Origin: Maratus speciosus
Taxonomy: Eukaryota > Arthropoda > Arachnida > Araneae > Salticidae
DNA: 64,000 nt
Assembly (NCBI GenBank): GCA_963932465.1
Contig: OZ010789.1
Span: 598,887,968-598,951,967 of the forward strand
Reading direction: 5' to 3'
Shown: positions 1 to 10,619 of the stretch, one piece after another
Layout of the letters: each line of letters begins with the position of its first letter
How positions within the stretch are numbered: the first letter of the stretch is position 1
Notes under the pieces: generated by a model
What the model saw: only the letters and a program-made list of their open reading frames with translations
Databases searched by the model: none
What the model was told of the DNA's origin: nothing
Program-made: the position numbers and the translations under genes

Positions 1-200
1 ATTAAATGGAAAATATATACGAAGATAGTCAAATAATACGAAGAGAGTTAAAACAACAACAAACAGTTCTTTTATATATACATATATACAGGAAATTGTA
101 CGGACTGACACCATAGTCAGTTATGGAACACTGCGATGTTGTTTTCGTGGACCATACCACTTGAATCAACTATACTATAATAGCCGTTATTATAAACAAA
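1..200 (-). repeat. 3' LTR of the BEL/Pao element, outer part (truncated by window edge)
   Basis: It is nearly identical to 9652-9878 of the right LTR except for one 27-nt stretch, present at right after position ~9818 and absent here. Short 'caa' repeats flank that stretch, so it looks like a deletion by slippage. The LTR is interrupted after '...ttataaacaaa' at 200 and resumes at 3824. Confidence 0.93.
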
Positions 201-3200
201 CTAGCAAACCCCGCGACTTTGCTCGCGTAATATTTGAAGTATGCCAAGTGATATTTATATGTCTAATTTTTATTAAAAGGTACTAACTAAATTTTTATTT
301 TATTAAAAGGTAATATTTTATTTTATTAAAAGTTTTTTTTATTAAAAGGTACTTATTACATTTAGGAATAATTCAAAAATTACTATTTAAAACACAGTGT
401 GATTAAACATCATTATTACACTGCATTAGGCATAAATGAGACTTAAATTAATAAAACGAAATAAAACTAAATAAATGATAATTTAGAAAATATTTTGAAA
501 CTTTTATGCTCAATTAATACGCTCATTTCATTATTCATTTGAAGTTTTGTATTTTTTAGAAACCATCTTCTTACATCTTAAAATTAACTATCATGTCAAA
601 TTCCAAATCCTACCACCTCTCTGAACATAAAGGGATATGTTGAAATAGGAACTGTCACCATTAATTTGCCAACATTAATTTTGAAATCGGTTTGTTTTTT
701 CCTAATATTCCACAGAAACGTAATTTAGAAAGCTTTTAAAGGCCTTTTTTAGAACGTTTGTTGTTCCTGTGAACACCAGGTGGTAGAATCATCGGCATAA
801 AATGTAGCCTGTGTAAGGTCAGAGACTGTTACCATTGATTCGCAACTATTACTTTTATAATCGGTTTATATTCCCTGAAATTGCATAGAAATCGTAATTT
901 TGGACTTTTTTAGAATGCTTTTCGCACCTCCCCTTCGCTTCAACCCTTTTTAGATTCTAATTTATTTTCGACAGCCCTTCGAGGGCATTTATTTTTTATA
1001 AGTAACTACCATGCCATATTTAAAGTTTCTAGCCTCTTCAGCATCACAGAAATCGCAATTTAGGAAGTTTTTAGCTCCTTCAACCCTCTGGTGGTAGTGG
1101 CACAGACATAAAATATAGCTTATGTTTGAGCAAATTCTATCACCAACAATTTGTCATCATTATTTTTTTAATCGGTCTGGTATTTGATAAGATTGCATAA
1201 AAATTGTAATTTATAACGCTTTTCGCTCACTCCATCTTTTTAAAGTTAGAATTTTCTTTCGACTGTTCTTAGAAAGCAGTTGCATCTTGTAAGTAAATAC
1301 CATGCCATACTTCAAAGTGTTAGACCCCTCAGTTGTGCAAAAAAAGCAAATTAGAACATGTTTTCCTTTTGCAACCCTCAGATGGTACTGACAACAACAT
1401 AAAATATAATCTACGTTATAGCAGGGACTGTTACCAATGATTCGCAACTATTACTTTTATAATCGGTTTATATTCCCTGAAATTGCATAGAAATCGTAAT
1501 TTTGGACTTTTTTAGAATGCTTTTCGCACCTCCCCTTCGCTTCAACCCTTTTTAGATTCTAATTTATTTTCGACAGCCCTTCGAGGGCATTTATTTTTTA
1601 TAAGTAACTACCATGCCATATTTAAAGTTTCTAGCCTCTTCAGCATCACAGAAATCGCAATTTAGGAAGTTTTTAGCTCCTTCAACCCTCTGGTGGTAGT
1701 GGCACAGACATAAAATATAGCTTATGTTTGAGCAAATTCTATCACCAACAATTTGTCATCATTATTTTTTTAATCGGTCTGGTATTTGATAAGATTGCAT
1801 AAAAATTGTAATTTATAACGCTTTTCGCTCACTCCATCTTTTTAAAATTAGAATTTTCTTCCGACTGTTCTTAGAAAGCAGTTGCATCTTGTAAGTAAAT
1901 ACCATGCCATACTTCAAAGTGTTAGACCCCTCAGTTGTGCAAAAAAAGCAAATTAGAACATGTTTTCCTTTTGCAACCCACAGATGGTACTGACAACAAC
2001 ATAAAATATAATCTACGTTATAGCAGGGACTGTCACCATTGATTTGCAACCATTACTTTTGAAACAGCTTTGGTATTTCTGAGATTGAGTAGAAATCGCA
2101 ATTTAAAACGCTTTTCGCGCATTTTCACCCCTTTTTAAATTTCTAATTTTTTCGAAACTGTTCTTAAAGATCATTTATATCTAATAAATATGTACCTTGC
2201 CTAATTTTAAGTTGCTAGCCCCTACCGATCACAAAAATCGAAAATTAGAACGCTTTTTTGCTCCTGCAACGTCTAGGTGATAGTGATACCGACGTAAAAT
2301 AGCATCTATGTTAGAGCAGAGGCTGTCAGCATCAATTTCCTACCATTACTTTTGAAATCAGTTTGATTCTTCCTGAGATATTGCTGACAAATCGGCATTT
2401 AGAACGTTTTTAGAACGCTTTTCGCACATTTTTCTCCTGCATCTCCTCTGGGGTAGTGGAAACAGATATAAAATATAGCCTATCTTGAAGGAAGATCTGT
2501 CACCATCATTTTTACACCATTATATTTGGATTCGGATCCGTTCTTTCTGAGATTGCATAGAAATCGCAATTTAGAACGTTTTTTACAACGCTTTTTGCGC
2601 ATTTTGACCCCCTTTGTAATTTTGATTTTTTTAGAAAATGTCCTTAGAGATCATTGATATCTTATAACTAACTACCATTCCAAATTTCATGATTCTAGGC
2701 CCTTCTGTAACGCAAAAGCCGCAGTTTAGAATTTTTTCTCCTGCACCCCCTTTGGGGGTAGTGGCACCGACATAAAACATAGCCTATGTTGGAGCAAGGG
2801 TTGTCACCATGATTTTGACGTCTTCATTTTTTAAATCGGTTTGGTATTTCCTGAGATTGTGTGGAAACCATCATGTAGAACATTTTTTAGAACGCTTTTC
2901 GCGCATTTTCACTCCTTTTAAATTTCGAATTGTTTAAGAACTGTTCTTGGAAATCCTTTATATCTAATAAGTAGCTGATATTTCAAATTTCATATTTCTA
3001 GGTCCTTCAGTAACACATAAATCGCCTTTTTAGAACGTTTTTTGCTCCTGCACCCCCTTTGTGGTAGTGGCACCGGCATAAAATATAGCCTATCTTGGAG
3101 CAAGGGTTGTCACCATCATTTTGACACCAATATTTTTTTAATCGGTTTGGTATTTCCTGAGATTACGTAGAAACTATCATTTAGAACGTTTTTTAGAACG

Positions 3201-3823
3201 CTTTTTGTGCATTTTCACCCCTTTTAAATTTCGAATTGCTTAAGAACTGTTCTTAGAAATCCTTTATATCTAATAAGTAGCTAATATTTCAAATTTCATA
3301 TTCCTAGGCCCTTCAGTAACACATAAATCGCATTTTTAGAACGTTTTTTGCTCCTACGCCCCCTTTGAGGTAGTAGCACCGACATAAAATATAGCCTATC
3401 TTGTAGCAAGTGTCGTCACCATCATTTTGGCACCAATATTTTTTAAATCGATTTGGTATTTCCTGAGATTATGTTGAAACTACCATTTAGAACGTTTTTT
3501 AGAACGCTTTTTGTGCATTTTCACCCCTTTTTAATTTCGAATTGTTTAAGAACTGTTCTTAGACATAATTTATATTTTTTAAGTAACTACTATTCCAAAT
3601 TTCATGTTTCTAGGCTATCCAGTAACACAAAAATTGTATTTTTAGAACGTTTTTGCTCCTGCACCCCCTTTTGGTCTGTGCAACGGACATAGGATATAGC
3701 CTATGTTCTAAGTTGGACTAACACCATCATTTTGATACCATTACTTTTGGAATCGGTTCGGTAGTTCCAGAGCTTACCTCCTACAAATAAACAATTTTTA
3801 CCTCTTTATAATAGGAGTATAGA
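201..3823. mobile_element. 3.6-kb repeat inserted into the 3' LTR
   Basis: The intact right LTR reads 'ataaacaaataagacccc'. Here 'ataaacaaa' ends at 200 and 'taagacccc' resumes at 3824, so 3623 bp are inserted cleanly, with no clear target duplication. The insert begins 'ctagcaaaccccgcgacttt' and ends 'ttataataggagtatagа'-like sequence (3806-3823, reading ttataataggagtataga). A start rich in CCCCGCG and an end reading TTTATAATA..AGTATAGAT are, from general knowledge, shared by widespread arthropod repeats whose class I cannot fix. 240-350 has a small 'ttattaaaaggta' subrepeat. The rest is the tandem array at 570-3770. No transposase or reverse transcriptase is visible. Confidence 0.8.
570..3770. 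repeat. Array of about eleven degenerate ~300-bp tandem units
   Basis: A module resembling 'gtggcaccgacataaaatat' recurs near 784, 1092, 1385, 1694, 1987, 2277, 2455, 2757, 3063, 3370 and 3675. Spacing is 290-309 bp except for one shortened unit (2277 to 2455). Each unit also holds 'gagattgcatagaaatcgca', 'ttagaacgctttt' and 'tgtcaccatcattttgacac'-like modules. Roughly 822-1423 and 1424-2025 are almost identical at an offset of 602 bp, showing a recent duplication of a two-unit block. The short open frames here (1211-1447, 1813-2049, both minus) are the same repeat read twice and I do not regard them as genes. Confidence 0.88.
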
Positions 3824-4001
3824 TAAGACCCCATGGTCATTTTTTGCTAACGAAATAGCTCAGCAATTTTCTACATCAAAACATTCGACGCGCGAACATC
3901 ATCAAAAAAAGGATAAGACTGCCGTTGCCAAACGGCAAACACTAAAGTTTGGTGGAACGCACAAGGGTGCGTTCAAAACAATGTCAAGGCAAGCCGTAAC
4001 A
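3824..4001 (-). repeat. 3' LTR of the BEL/Pao element, inner part
   Basis: It matches 9879-10062 of the right LTR, including 'ttgccaaacggcaaacacta' and the terminal 'caaggcaagccgtaaca' (LTR 5' end TGTTACGG on the minus strand). A 6-nt stretch present at right near 9920 is missing. The two LTRs differ at several positions, so the element is not a very recent arrival. Confidence 0.93.
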
Positions 4002-4252
4002 TGTCGACCCCAATTGACATGTGGCAACATTCAATAAAACAATAATATAAAGTGTATATATTATACAACTTACACTGAAATATTACAATATATAAACTCC
4101 AATACCATGCATAAAACACTAAATAAGAAATAGATAAATGATAATACAAAATACAATAAGGATGAGTTGCAATGACAATACTACCTTTACAATACAATAA
4201 TAAAGAAAATTTAAGGAAAAAAAATAGGGTATTTCTTAAAACAAATGTGTCA
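4002..4252 (-). other. BEL/Pao 3' untranslated region with weak polypurine tract
   Basis: This lies between the integrase stop codon (4253) and the 3' LTR. On the minus strand the bases next to the LTR read '...CAATTGGGGTCGACA', with a GGGG core that may be the plus-strand priming tract; it is short and imperfect. The rest is AT-rich with no recognisable signal. Confidence 0.6.
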
Positions 4253-5548
4253 TCAATCAACGGGCAAGACACATAATTTAGAAATCGACCTAACGAAAAC
4301 GTTAGAGGCAGTTTTTACTTTCGCTACTCTAACATTACCATCCTTCCCTGGCATAACCTCTAGAATTCGTCCCAGCATCCATTTACAAGGAGGTAAATTG
4401 TCCTCTTTTATAACTACCATTGCTCCTGGTTTGATGTTATCGCTCTTTACCTGCCATTTTGAACGATTTTGGAGATGACTTAAGTAATTTAATTGCCAAT
4501 TTCTCCAAATTAATTGAACAAATTTAGTTACTCTTTGCCATCGAGATAATCTGGATTCGCTAATATCAATTAATTGAGGTTCTGGAATAGCGTCTATTGG
4601 CCGACCAATTAGGAAATGGCCAGGTGTCAATACGTTAAAATCATTTATGTCGGTCGATAACGGAGTTAAGGGACGCGAATTTAGTACCCCTTCGATTTGG
4701 GTGGTGACTGTTTGGAATTCTTCCATAGTCAATCTAGCACCTTTTAATGCCCGTTTAAGATAATACTTGAAAGATTTTACACCAGCCTCCCATAAACCAC
4801 CGAAGTTGGGCGATCTAGGAGGAATGAACTTCCATTCAATAGCTTCTGAAGTAAGGTAATTAGCTAATTTTTCATCCGGTCTACGAACTAACTCATGAAG
4901 TTTGCGTAATTCTGAATTAGCACCCTTAAAATTTGTAGCATTGTCTGTAACAATCGAAGAGCATTTTCCTAGTCTAGAAAAAAACCGTTTAAGTGCTGCG
5001 ATAAACGCGTCCGATGTTAGGTCTGAGACCATTTCTAAATGAATGGCCTTTGTCACTAAGCAAATAAAGATCGCGACATAAATCTTATGAAAAATCCCCT
5101 TTTTCTGATTTTTATTTTTAATCTCAAAAGGACCGCAAAAATCGGCTCCTATATAGTTGAAAGTAAAATTTGGAGTTACCCTTTCTGATGGGAGAACACC
5201 CATGATTTGTTTGGCAGTAACTGGGTTGCTCCTGAAACAGACAACGCAGTCATGCACTACATTTCGTGCTAAATTTTTTCCACTTACGGGCCAAAACCTC
5301 ATACGTACGTAATGTATCAAACTTTGGGGACCAATATGAAAATATTTCCTATGAAAATACTCAAATATGAGTTTTGTAATCTTATGGCCTTTCGGCAAAA
5401 TGATTTGGTGCTTATTATCAAAGTTTAAATCTGAATTTTCCAATCTGCCTCCAACTCTTAAGGTATTATTTTGATCCAAAAAGGGGTATAAACATTTAAT
5501 TTTACTGGAATGAGGAACCCTTGACTTCCGTTTTAAACTGATAATCTC
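4253..5548 (-). pseudogene. pol, integrase domain of the BEL/Pao element
   Basis: This is the best preserved part, an open frame of about 430 codons ending at a natural stop. Counting from the methionine at 5479, the zinc-binding HHCC module is H43, H48 (HRKYFHIG) and C78, C81 (CVVC). The catalytic triad is D113 (YIGADFCG), D179 (IVTDNATNF) and E231 (GGLWEAGVK), all present. A C-terminal domain follows with 'NSRPLTPLSTD', 'LTPGHFLIGRP', 'SRLSRWQRV' and 'VVIKEDNLPPCKWMLGRI', the pattern usual after BEL/Pao integrases. It would insert the DNA copy into the genome. It is cut off from the rest of pol by an in-frame TAA at 5549-5551, so it is called a pseudogene although the domain itself looks intact. 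Confidence 0.93.
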
Positions 5549-5551
5549 TTA

Positions 5552-6088
5552 CGGATATTCTGCATTTTGTACTAACTTGATTAAAGAAGTTTCTGAATCC
5601 CTTATTTCTGAGGTGGTGAGGCTGCCTCGGCACCGGTCTACTGACTTACACTTACAATTGTGAAAAAACCTATAAATATAAGCCAATATACGAAGAATAC
5701 TGAAATAATTGCTCTTCAAACTTAGAAAAAAATCTACTTCTTCAGGATTCCTAAAAAGAGAAAGAGAAATATTAGAATCAATGTCATTTTTACATTTTGA
5801 TTTAGTCTCTACTAAATAGTCCTTTTCTGGAACAGAAATAAGTTCGTTGGGAATTGACAAGTCGTCAGCTTCTAGAAATTGTGGTCCCTTAAACCACATG
5901 GGATTCTCTATAATAGAATTAACAGTCGCACCTCGCGTTAAGAGATCAGCAGGGTTGTCCTTGCTGGAGCAGTGATGCCATGAGTTAGAATCAGTCAGTG
6001 CATTGATCTCTATAACACGGTTTGCCACAAACCGTTTCCATCGCCTTGATGAGCCTTTGATCCAGTATAATGTTATTTTGGAATCGGT
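5552..6088 (-). pseudogene. pol, RNase H to integrase connection
   Basis: The frame continues from the reverse transcriptase segment after an in-frame TGA at 6089-6091. Just downstream of that stop comes 'TDSKITLYWIKGSSRRWK', which carries an RNase H acidic residue in the usual T-D-S context. Then follow 'VANRVIEI' and 'WHHCSSKDNPADLLTRGA', a block typical of BEL/Pao between RNase H and integrase. It ends at the in-frame TAA at 5549-5551. It belongs to the same reading frame as the integrase. Confidence 0.88.
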
Positions 6089-6091
6089 TCA

Positions 6092-7046
6092 ATAGTACAC
6101 TGTCGATGTGATTTTTTGATCTAGGATGGGTTTTACTTTATTGGTCAGTCTTGCACTTAGTAAGGCTCCGGGAAGTTCCAACCGAGGCAGAGTTATCTCC
6201 TTTATCGGTGCAACATGACTCTTTGAAGTCACGAGATTGACTTCCACACCACTCTCTCTTTTTATTCTCAGATAAATTGCAGAGCCATACGCTATTTTAC
6301 TAGCATCAGAAAAGTCATGTATTTCTACAGCTCTTACTTGATTCAAACAACCAAGAATTTTCCTCGGAATTTTTAATTCTGCTAAATTTGGAAGTTCTTC
6401 GAACCACTTTAACCATTTTTCGTGCACATTAGTTGGTAACTGTTCATCCCATGCTGTCTTCTTCAGCCATAGTTCTTGAAACAGGCATTTTATTCTAATG
6501 GTGAATGGCGTCAGCATGCCCAACGGATCGAAGATTTTACCAACTGCTTGCAATAGTAGACGTTTTGAGCTTTTTTGCGATGACAAGAATTCTATTAAAC
6601 TCCTGACTTCGAATGTCAGACAATCCTCTTCTGTTTTCCAAGACAAACCCAATACTTTAATGAGATTACTACCTAGGCTTATAGTAGCATGTTCCGCCTG
6701 AATATCTAAACCTTCTTTCTGCCAGCACTTTACTAACGTTTCATCATTTGTTATCCATTTTCGTAGAGTCATTCCTGCTTCAGACATTATTTCCTTAGCA
6801 TTAAGGGAAACATCAAGAGCTTCTTGCAGAGTATCTTCGCCCGATATGAAATCATCTACATAAATATATTTATCAAGTAAATTAACAGTTCTTGGATATA
6901 CGTTTTCAAACTGCTTGATGTGCTCCTTAATGGTCGCAGATAGAAGAAATGGAGAAGCATTGACTCCAAAAATAACTCTTTTGAATCTAAAAATCTTTAT
7001 ATTTTTGAAAGATCTGAAATCACTATCGAACCACATAAAACGGACA
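6092..7046 (-). pseudogene. pol, reverse transcriptase catalytic half and RNase H start
   Basis: The reverse transcriptase active site 'YVDD' is at 6851-6862, in 'LLDKYIYVDDFISGEDT'. It is preceded by 'FKRVIFGVNASPFLL', the usual block before it. Downstream are 'GKIFDPLGMLTPFTIRIK' and the RNase H start 'VEIHDFSDASKIAYGSAIYL', then 'LPRLELPGALLSARL'. All are standard for BEL/Pao. The segment is separated from the N-terminal half by a single-base frameshift at about 7047-7060 and ends at a TGA at 6089-6091. Catalytic residues are retained although the frame is broken. Confidence 0.92.
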
Positions 7047-7866
7047 GAATCCCGATCTTTTCAGCGAGTGAGATTTGAAGGTACGCCTTCTCGATATCAG
7101 AAGAAAAGGCAATTTCGTATAATCTGAAGTGGATTAAAATATCAAATAGAAGTGGATTTAAGTTGATGCCTGGCCATAAGCAATCATTTGAAGACAACAT
7201 GTTGTTATCATGAGAGATGGCGTCGAAAACTATACGAACTTTGGTAGTGAGCTTATCTTCCTTACAGACCGCATGATGGGGCAAATAGTAGACAGCCTTG
7301 TCTAAAACAGGTTCATTTCCTTCAACCTGCTCAATAATTCCTTGATTTAGGTAATCATTGATTATCTCAGAATATTGACGAAAAAGTTCAGGATTTCTAT
7401 AAAATTTCCTTTTTAAACCTCCCAAACGTTGTTTCGCAATATGAAAGTTATCGTTTAATTCCTTCCAGTCCCTTTTCCAGGGCAACTGAACTTCATATCG
7501 ACCGTCTACAAATTTTACAGTTTTGTCGAAAATTTGTTGCGCTTGATCAGTTCCCGATATTTTCGGATCATCGTGCGTTATGCCAATAGATTCCAACTTC
7601 AAAAATTGTCTTAAATTATCATTAATTTCATCGAAATATCCAATAAAATAACACATAGCGGAATTATTTGTAGTTTCCCTGTCATCTAGTGTACCGGTTG
7701 GAATCCATCCAAAAACTGAGTCTTGCAAAATTAACTTATCACTAATCTTAACTGAATTACGTTTTAAAATTCTGTAAAACAATTCAGCTCCAAGTAAATC
7801 ATGAATTTTTCCCGGTTTGAAAAACGTTGGGTCAGCAAATTCCACAAAATTTGGTAAATTAATGTT
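7047..7866 (-). pseudogene. pol, protease tail and reverse transcriptase N-terminal half
   Basis: It begins after an in-frame TGA (7867-7869). 'FFKPGKIHDLLGAELFYRIL' is the protease-tail block (the ...LLGAD/E-LF pattern), followed by a linker. The reverse transcriptase then starts with 'AKQRLGGLKRKFYRNPELF', 'YYLPHHAVCKEDKLTTKVRI', 'VFDAISHDNNMLSSNDCLWP' and 'FSSDIEKAYLQISLAEK', the last holding the first catalytic Asp. The frame is lost about 10 codons later by a frameshift near 7047-7060 and resumes in the 6092-7046 segment. Confidence 0.92.
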
Positions 7867-7869
7867 TCA

Positions 7870-8165
7870 TATATTTAATTGCTTCGATGGAATTACATCT
7901 GTGATTTTAGGAACAATTAAGAAATGTATATTCTCCTTGAAACTTTCATTCACATTGGAAATAACACCGGAAATTTTATTTTTTATATTATGTAAAGAAC
8001 CATTCAAACCGCTTAGTGGAACATTAATTAACCTTTTGTTTCATTTCAAAGCATCTGCGCTGTCGTCAAAATATTGAGAATGCTCGCTGAATCGAGCACC
8101 ATTCTGAATTTCCTTCTATTTCCAAATTTATCTTCAATAAAAACAAAACAAGTACTTAATAAAAT
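7870..8165 (-). pseudogene. pol, aspartic protease domain of the BEL/Pao element
   Basis: On the minus strand 'VFIEDKFGNRRKFRMVLDSA' ends in a D-S-A catalytic motif. The Asp codon is at 8091-8093, in the position where retroviral-type proteases have D-[ST]-[GA]. The region is broken by a TAA at 8166-8168 upstream, a TGA at 8046-8048, a frameshift around 8035-8045 and a TGA at 7867-7869. 'NVPLSGLNGSLHNIKNKISG' lies after the frameshift and continues into the next segment. The enzyme would cut the gag-pol polyprotein; this copy cannot be translated through. Confidence 0.82.
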
Positions 8166-8168
8166 TTA

Positions 8169-9536
8169 TCTATTTTTCGTATTTACATTATTTAAAGCTT
8201 TCAACGATTCATTATTTACCGAATTGCATTCTTTCGTTTCTACGGAAGTGAGGAAGGGAAAGTCCAAGATTATTTCATCCTTTGATTTGTTTTCCTTTTT
8301 ATTTATTTTTTGAGTGGCAGGTGGATAATTTTTCTCATTAGAAGAAGCATGCTTGCGACATAGTAAGCTGTGGTGCAAATCTGAACAAAAAAAAACAACG
8401 TGATTTTGATAAACATTTCGCAAGCAAATGCGTTTGAGATAAACAATTAATGCAAAGATTAAATCTTTTCGCTACAGAATATCTGTCATATTCATTCATT
8501 TTTAAAAACATATTGCATTTAAAAATCGAATGATTGATAGAATGGCAAAGAAGACATTTATTTTTTTACGGGAATCGTTGTTTATGAGCAAACATTTTGC
8601 CTTTTGATTTCTTTCACTTGAAAATTGTTTAGGTTTCGTATTTGAGTTACCCTGCAAATTCTCTAATACTAAGCAGCGCTTTTGCAGAAAGGCATTAAAT
8701 TCATTCCATTCGGGTAATTCACTGTTGGTTAAGGATAACTCAAATTGTTTTTTCGTGTCTTTGTCTAGTTTTTTAAGAATAATATTTATCAACATGATTT
8801 CTGAAAATTGATTAAGTTATAAACCAATAGTTTTAAGAGCGCGAATGTGTTTTTGACATCCGTCAACAACAGCCCTTAAACTTTTAGCTGAATCTTGCGA
8901 TAAACTTTCCATTGATAATATTTCATTCAAATGAGAATTTACAATAAAACGTTTATTTTGAAAACGATCTTGTAATGCTTTAAAAAGTGATTCATAAGAA
9001 TCATCATCTGTAATTACATCTAAAGCACTATTACTAAGGGTAGATTTTAAATAATACAGTTTCTGTGTGCTACTTAATTTATTATTCGAATCAATTAAAG
9101 TCATAAACTGATCTTTAAATGTGTACCAATCTTGATAATTTCCCGAAAACTTTGGTAATGGTATATCAGGCAATTTATAATTTATACTTGAATTTTCAAA
9201 ATTTGAATTACTAACATGAGATGCATTTTCACTATTATTACTATTAGAGAGTAAGAATTTTCTAAGCCTTACCTCTAATTGTTCTGCTTCATCTTCTATT
9301 TCTGTAAAGGCTGCCAGATGATCATTAAGCTCCGTATCCTCTTCTACAGTTTCAAAATATTTCACCTTTAAGTTGTCTAGATTCGAGACAATTTTTCAAA
9401 TATTGTCAAATTTAACTTGATATTCCCAAATGTTCTTTTTAACTTCATCATCTAGAAATGCTTGTATTCTAGTCAATTGACCCTTATAGGCTCCTCTCTG
9501 ACGATTTAAAGTTGTTAGCTTCTTTTTATCAGTCAT
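8169..9536 (-). pseudogene. gag of the BEL/Pao element with zinc knuckles
   Basis: The start chosen is the ATG at 9534-9536, 55 bp downstream of the primer binding site. The first 46 codons include 'RGAYKGQLTRIQAFLDD', a block usual at the N-terminus of BEL/Pao gag. Codon 47 is TGA (9396-9398). The same frame then runs on with 'LPDIPLPKFSGNYQDWYTFK', 'LSSTQKLYYLKSTL' and 'KSLRAVVDGCQKHIRALKTI' to a TAA at 8817-8819, and again in frame to about 8570. A frameshift at the T-run 8561-8567 leads to two CX2CX4HX4C zinc knuckles, CLLCHSINHSIFKC (8515-8556) and CINCLSQTHLLAKC (8413-8454). A second frameshift at the A-run near 8387-8395 precedes 'CSDLHHSLLCRKH'. Gag forms the particle and the knuckles bind RNA. 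Confidence 0.9.
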
Positions 9537-9590
9537 CTTTTAACTGATTATCTATGACTAATACTCCGAGAATAGTACCAGTTCCTAACT

Positions 9591-9606
9591 CCGGCTCGAC
9601 GGACCA
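9591..9606 (-). promoter_or_regulatory. Primer binding site, probable tRNA-Tyr type
   Basis: The minus strand reads TGGTCCGTCGAGCCGG, four bases inside the 5' LTR. A PBS starts with TGG, complementary to the tRNA CCA end. From general knowledge the 3' end of tRNA-Tyr would give TGGTCCTTCGAGCCGG, a single mismatch, so tRNA-Tyr is the likely primer. The 9537-9590 leader between PBS and gag shows nothing else. Confidence 0.75.
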
Positions 9607-9610
9607 CTTA

Positions 9611-10062
9611 TGTGCGTGTATGTACTTTGATTATGGACTGTAACTAGTTCAATTAAATGGAAAATATATACGAAGATAGTCAAATAATACGAAGAGAGTT
9701 AAAACAACAACAAACAGTTCTTTTATATATACATATATACAGGAAATTGTACGGACTGACACCATAGTCAGTTATGGAACACTGCGATGTTGTTTTCGTG
9801 GACCATACCACTTGAATCAAAACATAATCTGTATAATTATGCTACAACTATACTATAATAGTCGTTATTATAAACAAATAAGACCCCATAGTATTTTTTT
9901 GCTAACGAAATACCCCAGTAATGCGGTTATTCTACATCAAAACATTCGACGCGCGAACATCATAAAAAAAGCGATAAGACTGCCGTTGCCAAACGGCAAA
10001 CACTAAAGTTTGATGGAACGCACAAGGGTGCGTTCAAAACAATGTCAAGGCAAGCCGTAACA
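9611..10062 (-). repeat. 5' LTR of the BEL/Pao element, complete (452 bp)
   Basis: The ends are TGTTACGG (at 10062) and CACGCACA (at 9611) on the minus strand, giving TG...CA termini four bases from the PBS. The whole length agrees with the left LTR once its 27-nt and 6-nt gaps and ~41 off-window bases are counted. It contains 'ttatatatacatatataca' near 9721 and a 'ttgccaaacggcaaac' inverted repeat near 9983. Confidence 0.9.
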
Positions 10063-10146
10063 ATTTAAAAGTAGACTTTAATTCCAATCGTTTGGTACCA
10101 AAAACTTTTTTCTACAATAATTTGTTGCAGAGTTAGTAGTACTTTT
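10063..10146 (+). mobile_element. Arm of a Tc1-like long-TIR element, cut by the BEL/Pao insertion
   Basis: 'atttaaaagtagacttta..ttccaatcgt' through 'aataatttgttg' and 'agttagtag' matches the right arm of the element at 32908-34059 (positions ~33957-34030). It starts exactly at the outer edge of the BEL/Pao 5' LTR, so the retrotransposon inserted into an older copy of that element. Confidence 0.8.
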
Positions 10147-10619
10147 ATTCCACGACAGAACCTTTTATAGAGCGTACAAGCTATACTTTCGAGGAACAGT
10201 GTAAATAATACTGCATTTGTACATATAGCAGAACGTTTATCTGACACTAAACATGATGTTTCAAAGATTCCCACCTTTATTAGACATTCAGAAAACATTT
10301 ACGTGCTGCTTAGGATCATTTAAATAAAAGAAATCGAATCACTGAACGACAAAATCATGAATGTGTTTCTATGTTTGCCTCATGTAAATTACTGATGATT
10401 ACTCCGTAAAGGTCTGTCTATCTGTCTGTATCCTTGTATATCCAACTGCGCTCTAACATCAATAAATAGTGCTTACCACGATGTCAGAATGTCATTTAGT
10501 AATAATAGTTTTCCTCTAATAATCACAATTACAACAAACAAATTTATTTTATCAAGCCACATAGATGAACTCAGCAATCCTTGATGCGAACTTACCGATT
10601 GAATTATACATATATATAA
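10147..10619. other. No gene; short reversed family A fragment
   Basis: AT-rich. 'ctgtctatctgtctgtatcc' followed by 'ctgcgctctaac' near 10413-10460 looks like the GACA-rich end of family A in reverse orientation. The minus-strand 77-codon frame at 10065-10298 has no recognisable feature. Confidence 0.5.

Larger units (their letters stand above)
1..10062 (-). mobile_element. BEL/Pao LTR retrotransposon, degenerate, with a nested insertion in its 3' LTR
   Basis: The minus strand reads, from high to low coordinate: LTR, primer binding site, gag with zinc knuckles, aspartic protease, reverse transcriptase with YVDD, RNase H, integrase, LTR. Integrase last, with a long C-terminal tail, and gag and pol apparently forming one polyprotein is the BEL/Pao order. 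The right (5') LTR is complete. The left (3') LTR runs off the window by about 41 bp and is split by the insertion at 201-3823. The polyprotein carries at least six in-frame stops and about four frameshifts, so this copy cannot make an intact product. The target duplication cannot be checked because the outer left edge is outside the window. Confidence 0.93.

Noticed and set aside
1211..2049. Two similar 78-codon minus-strand frames suggesting a duplicated small gene
   Set aside because: They are consecutive units of the ~300-bp tandem array; other units do not keep the frame.
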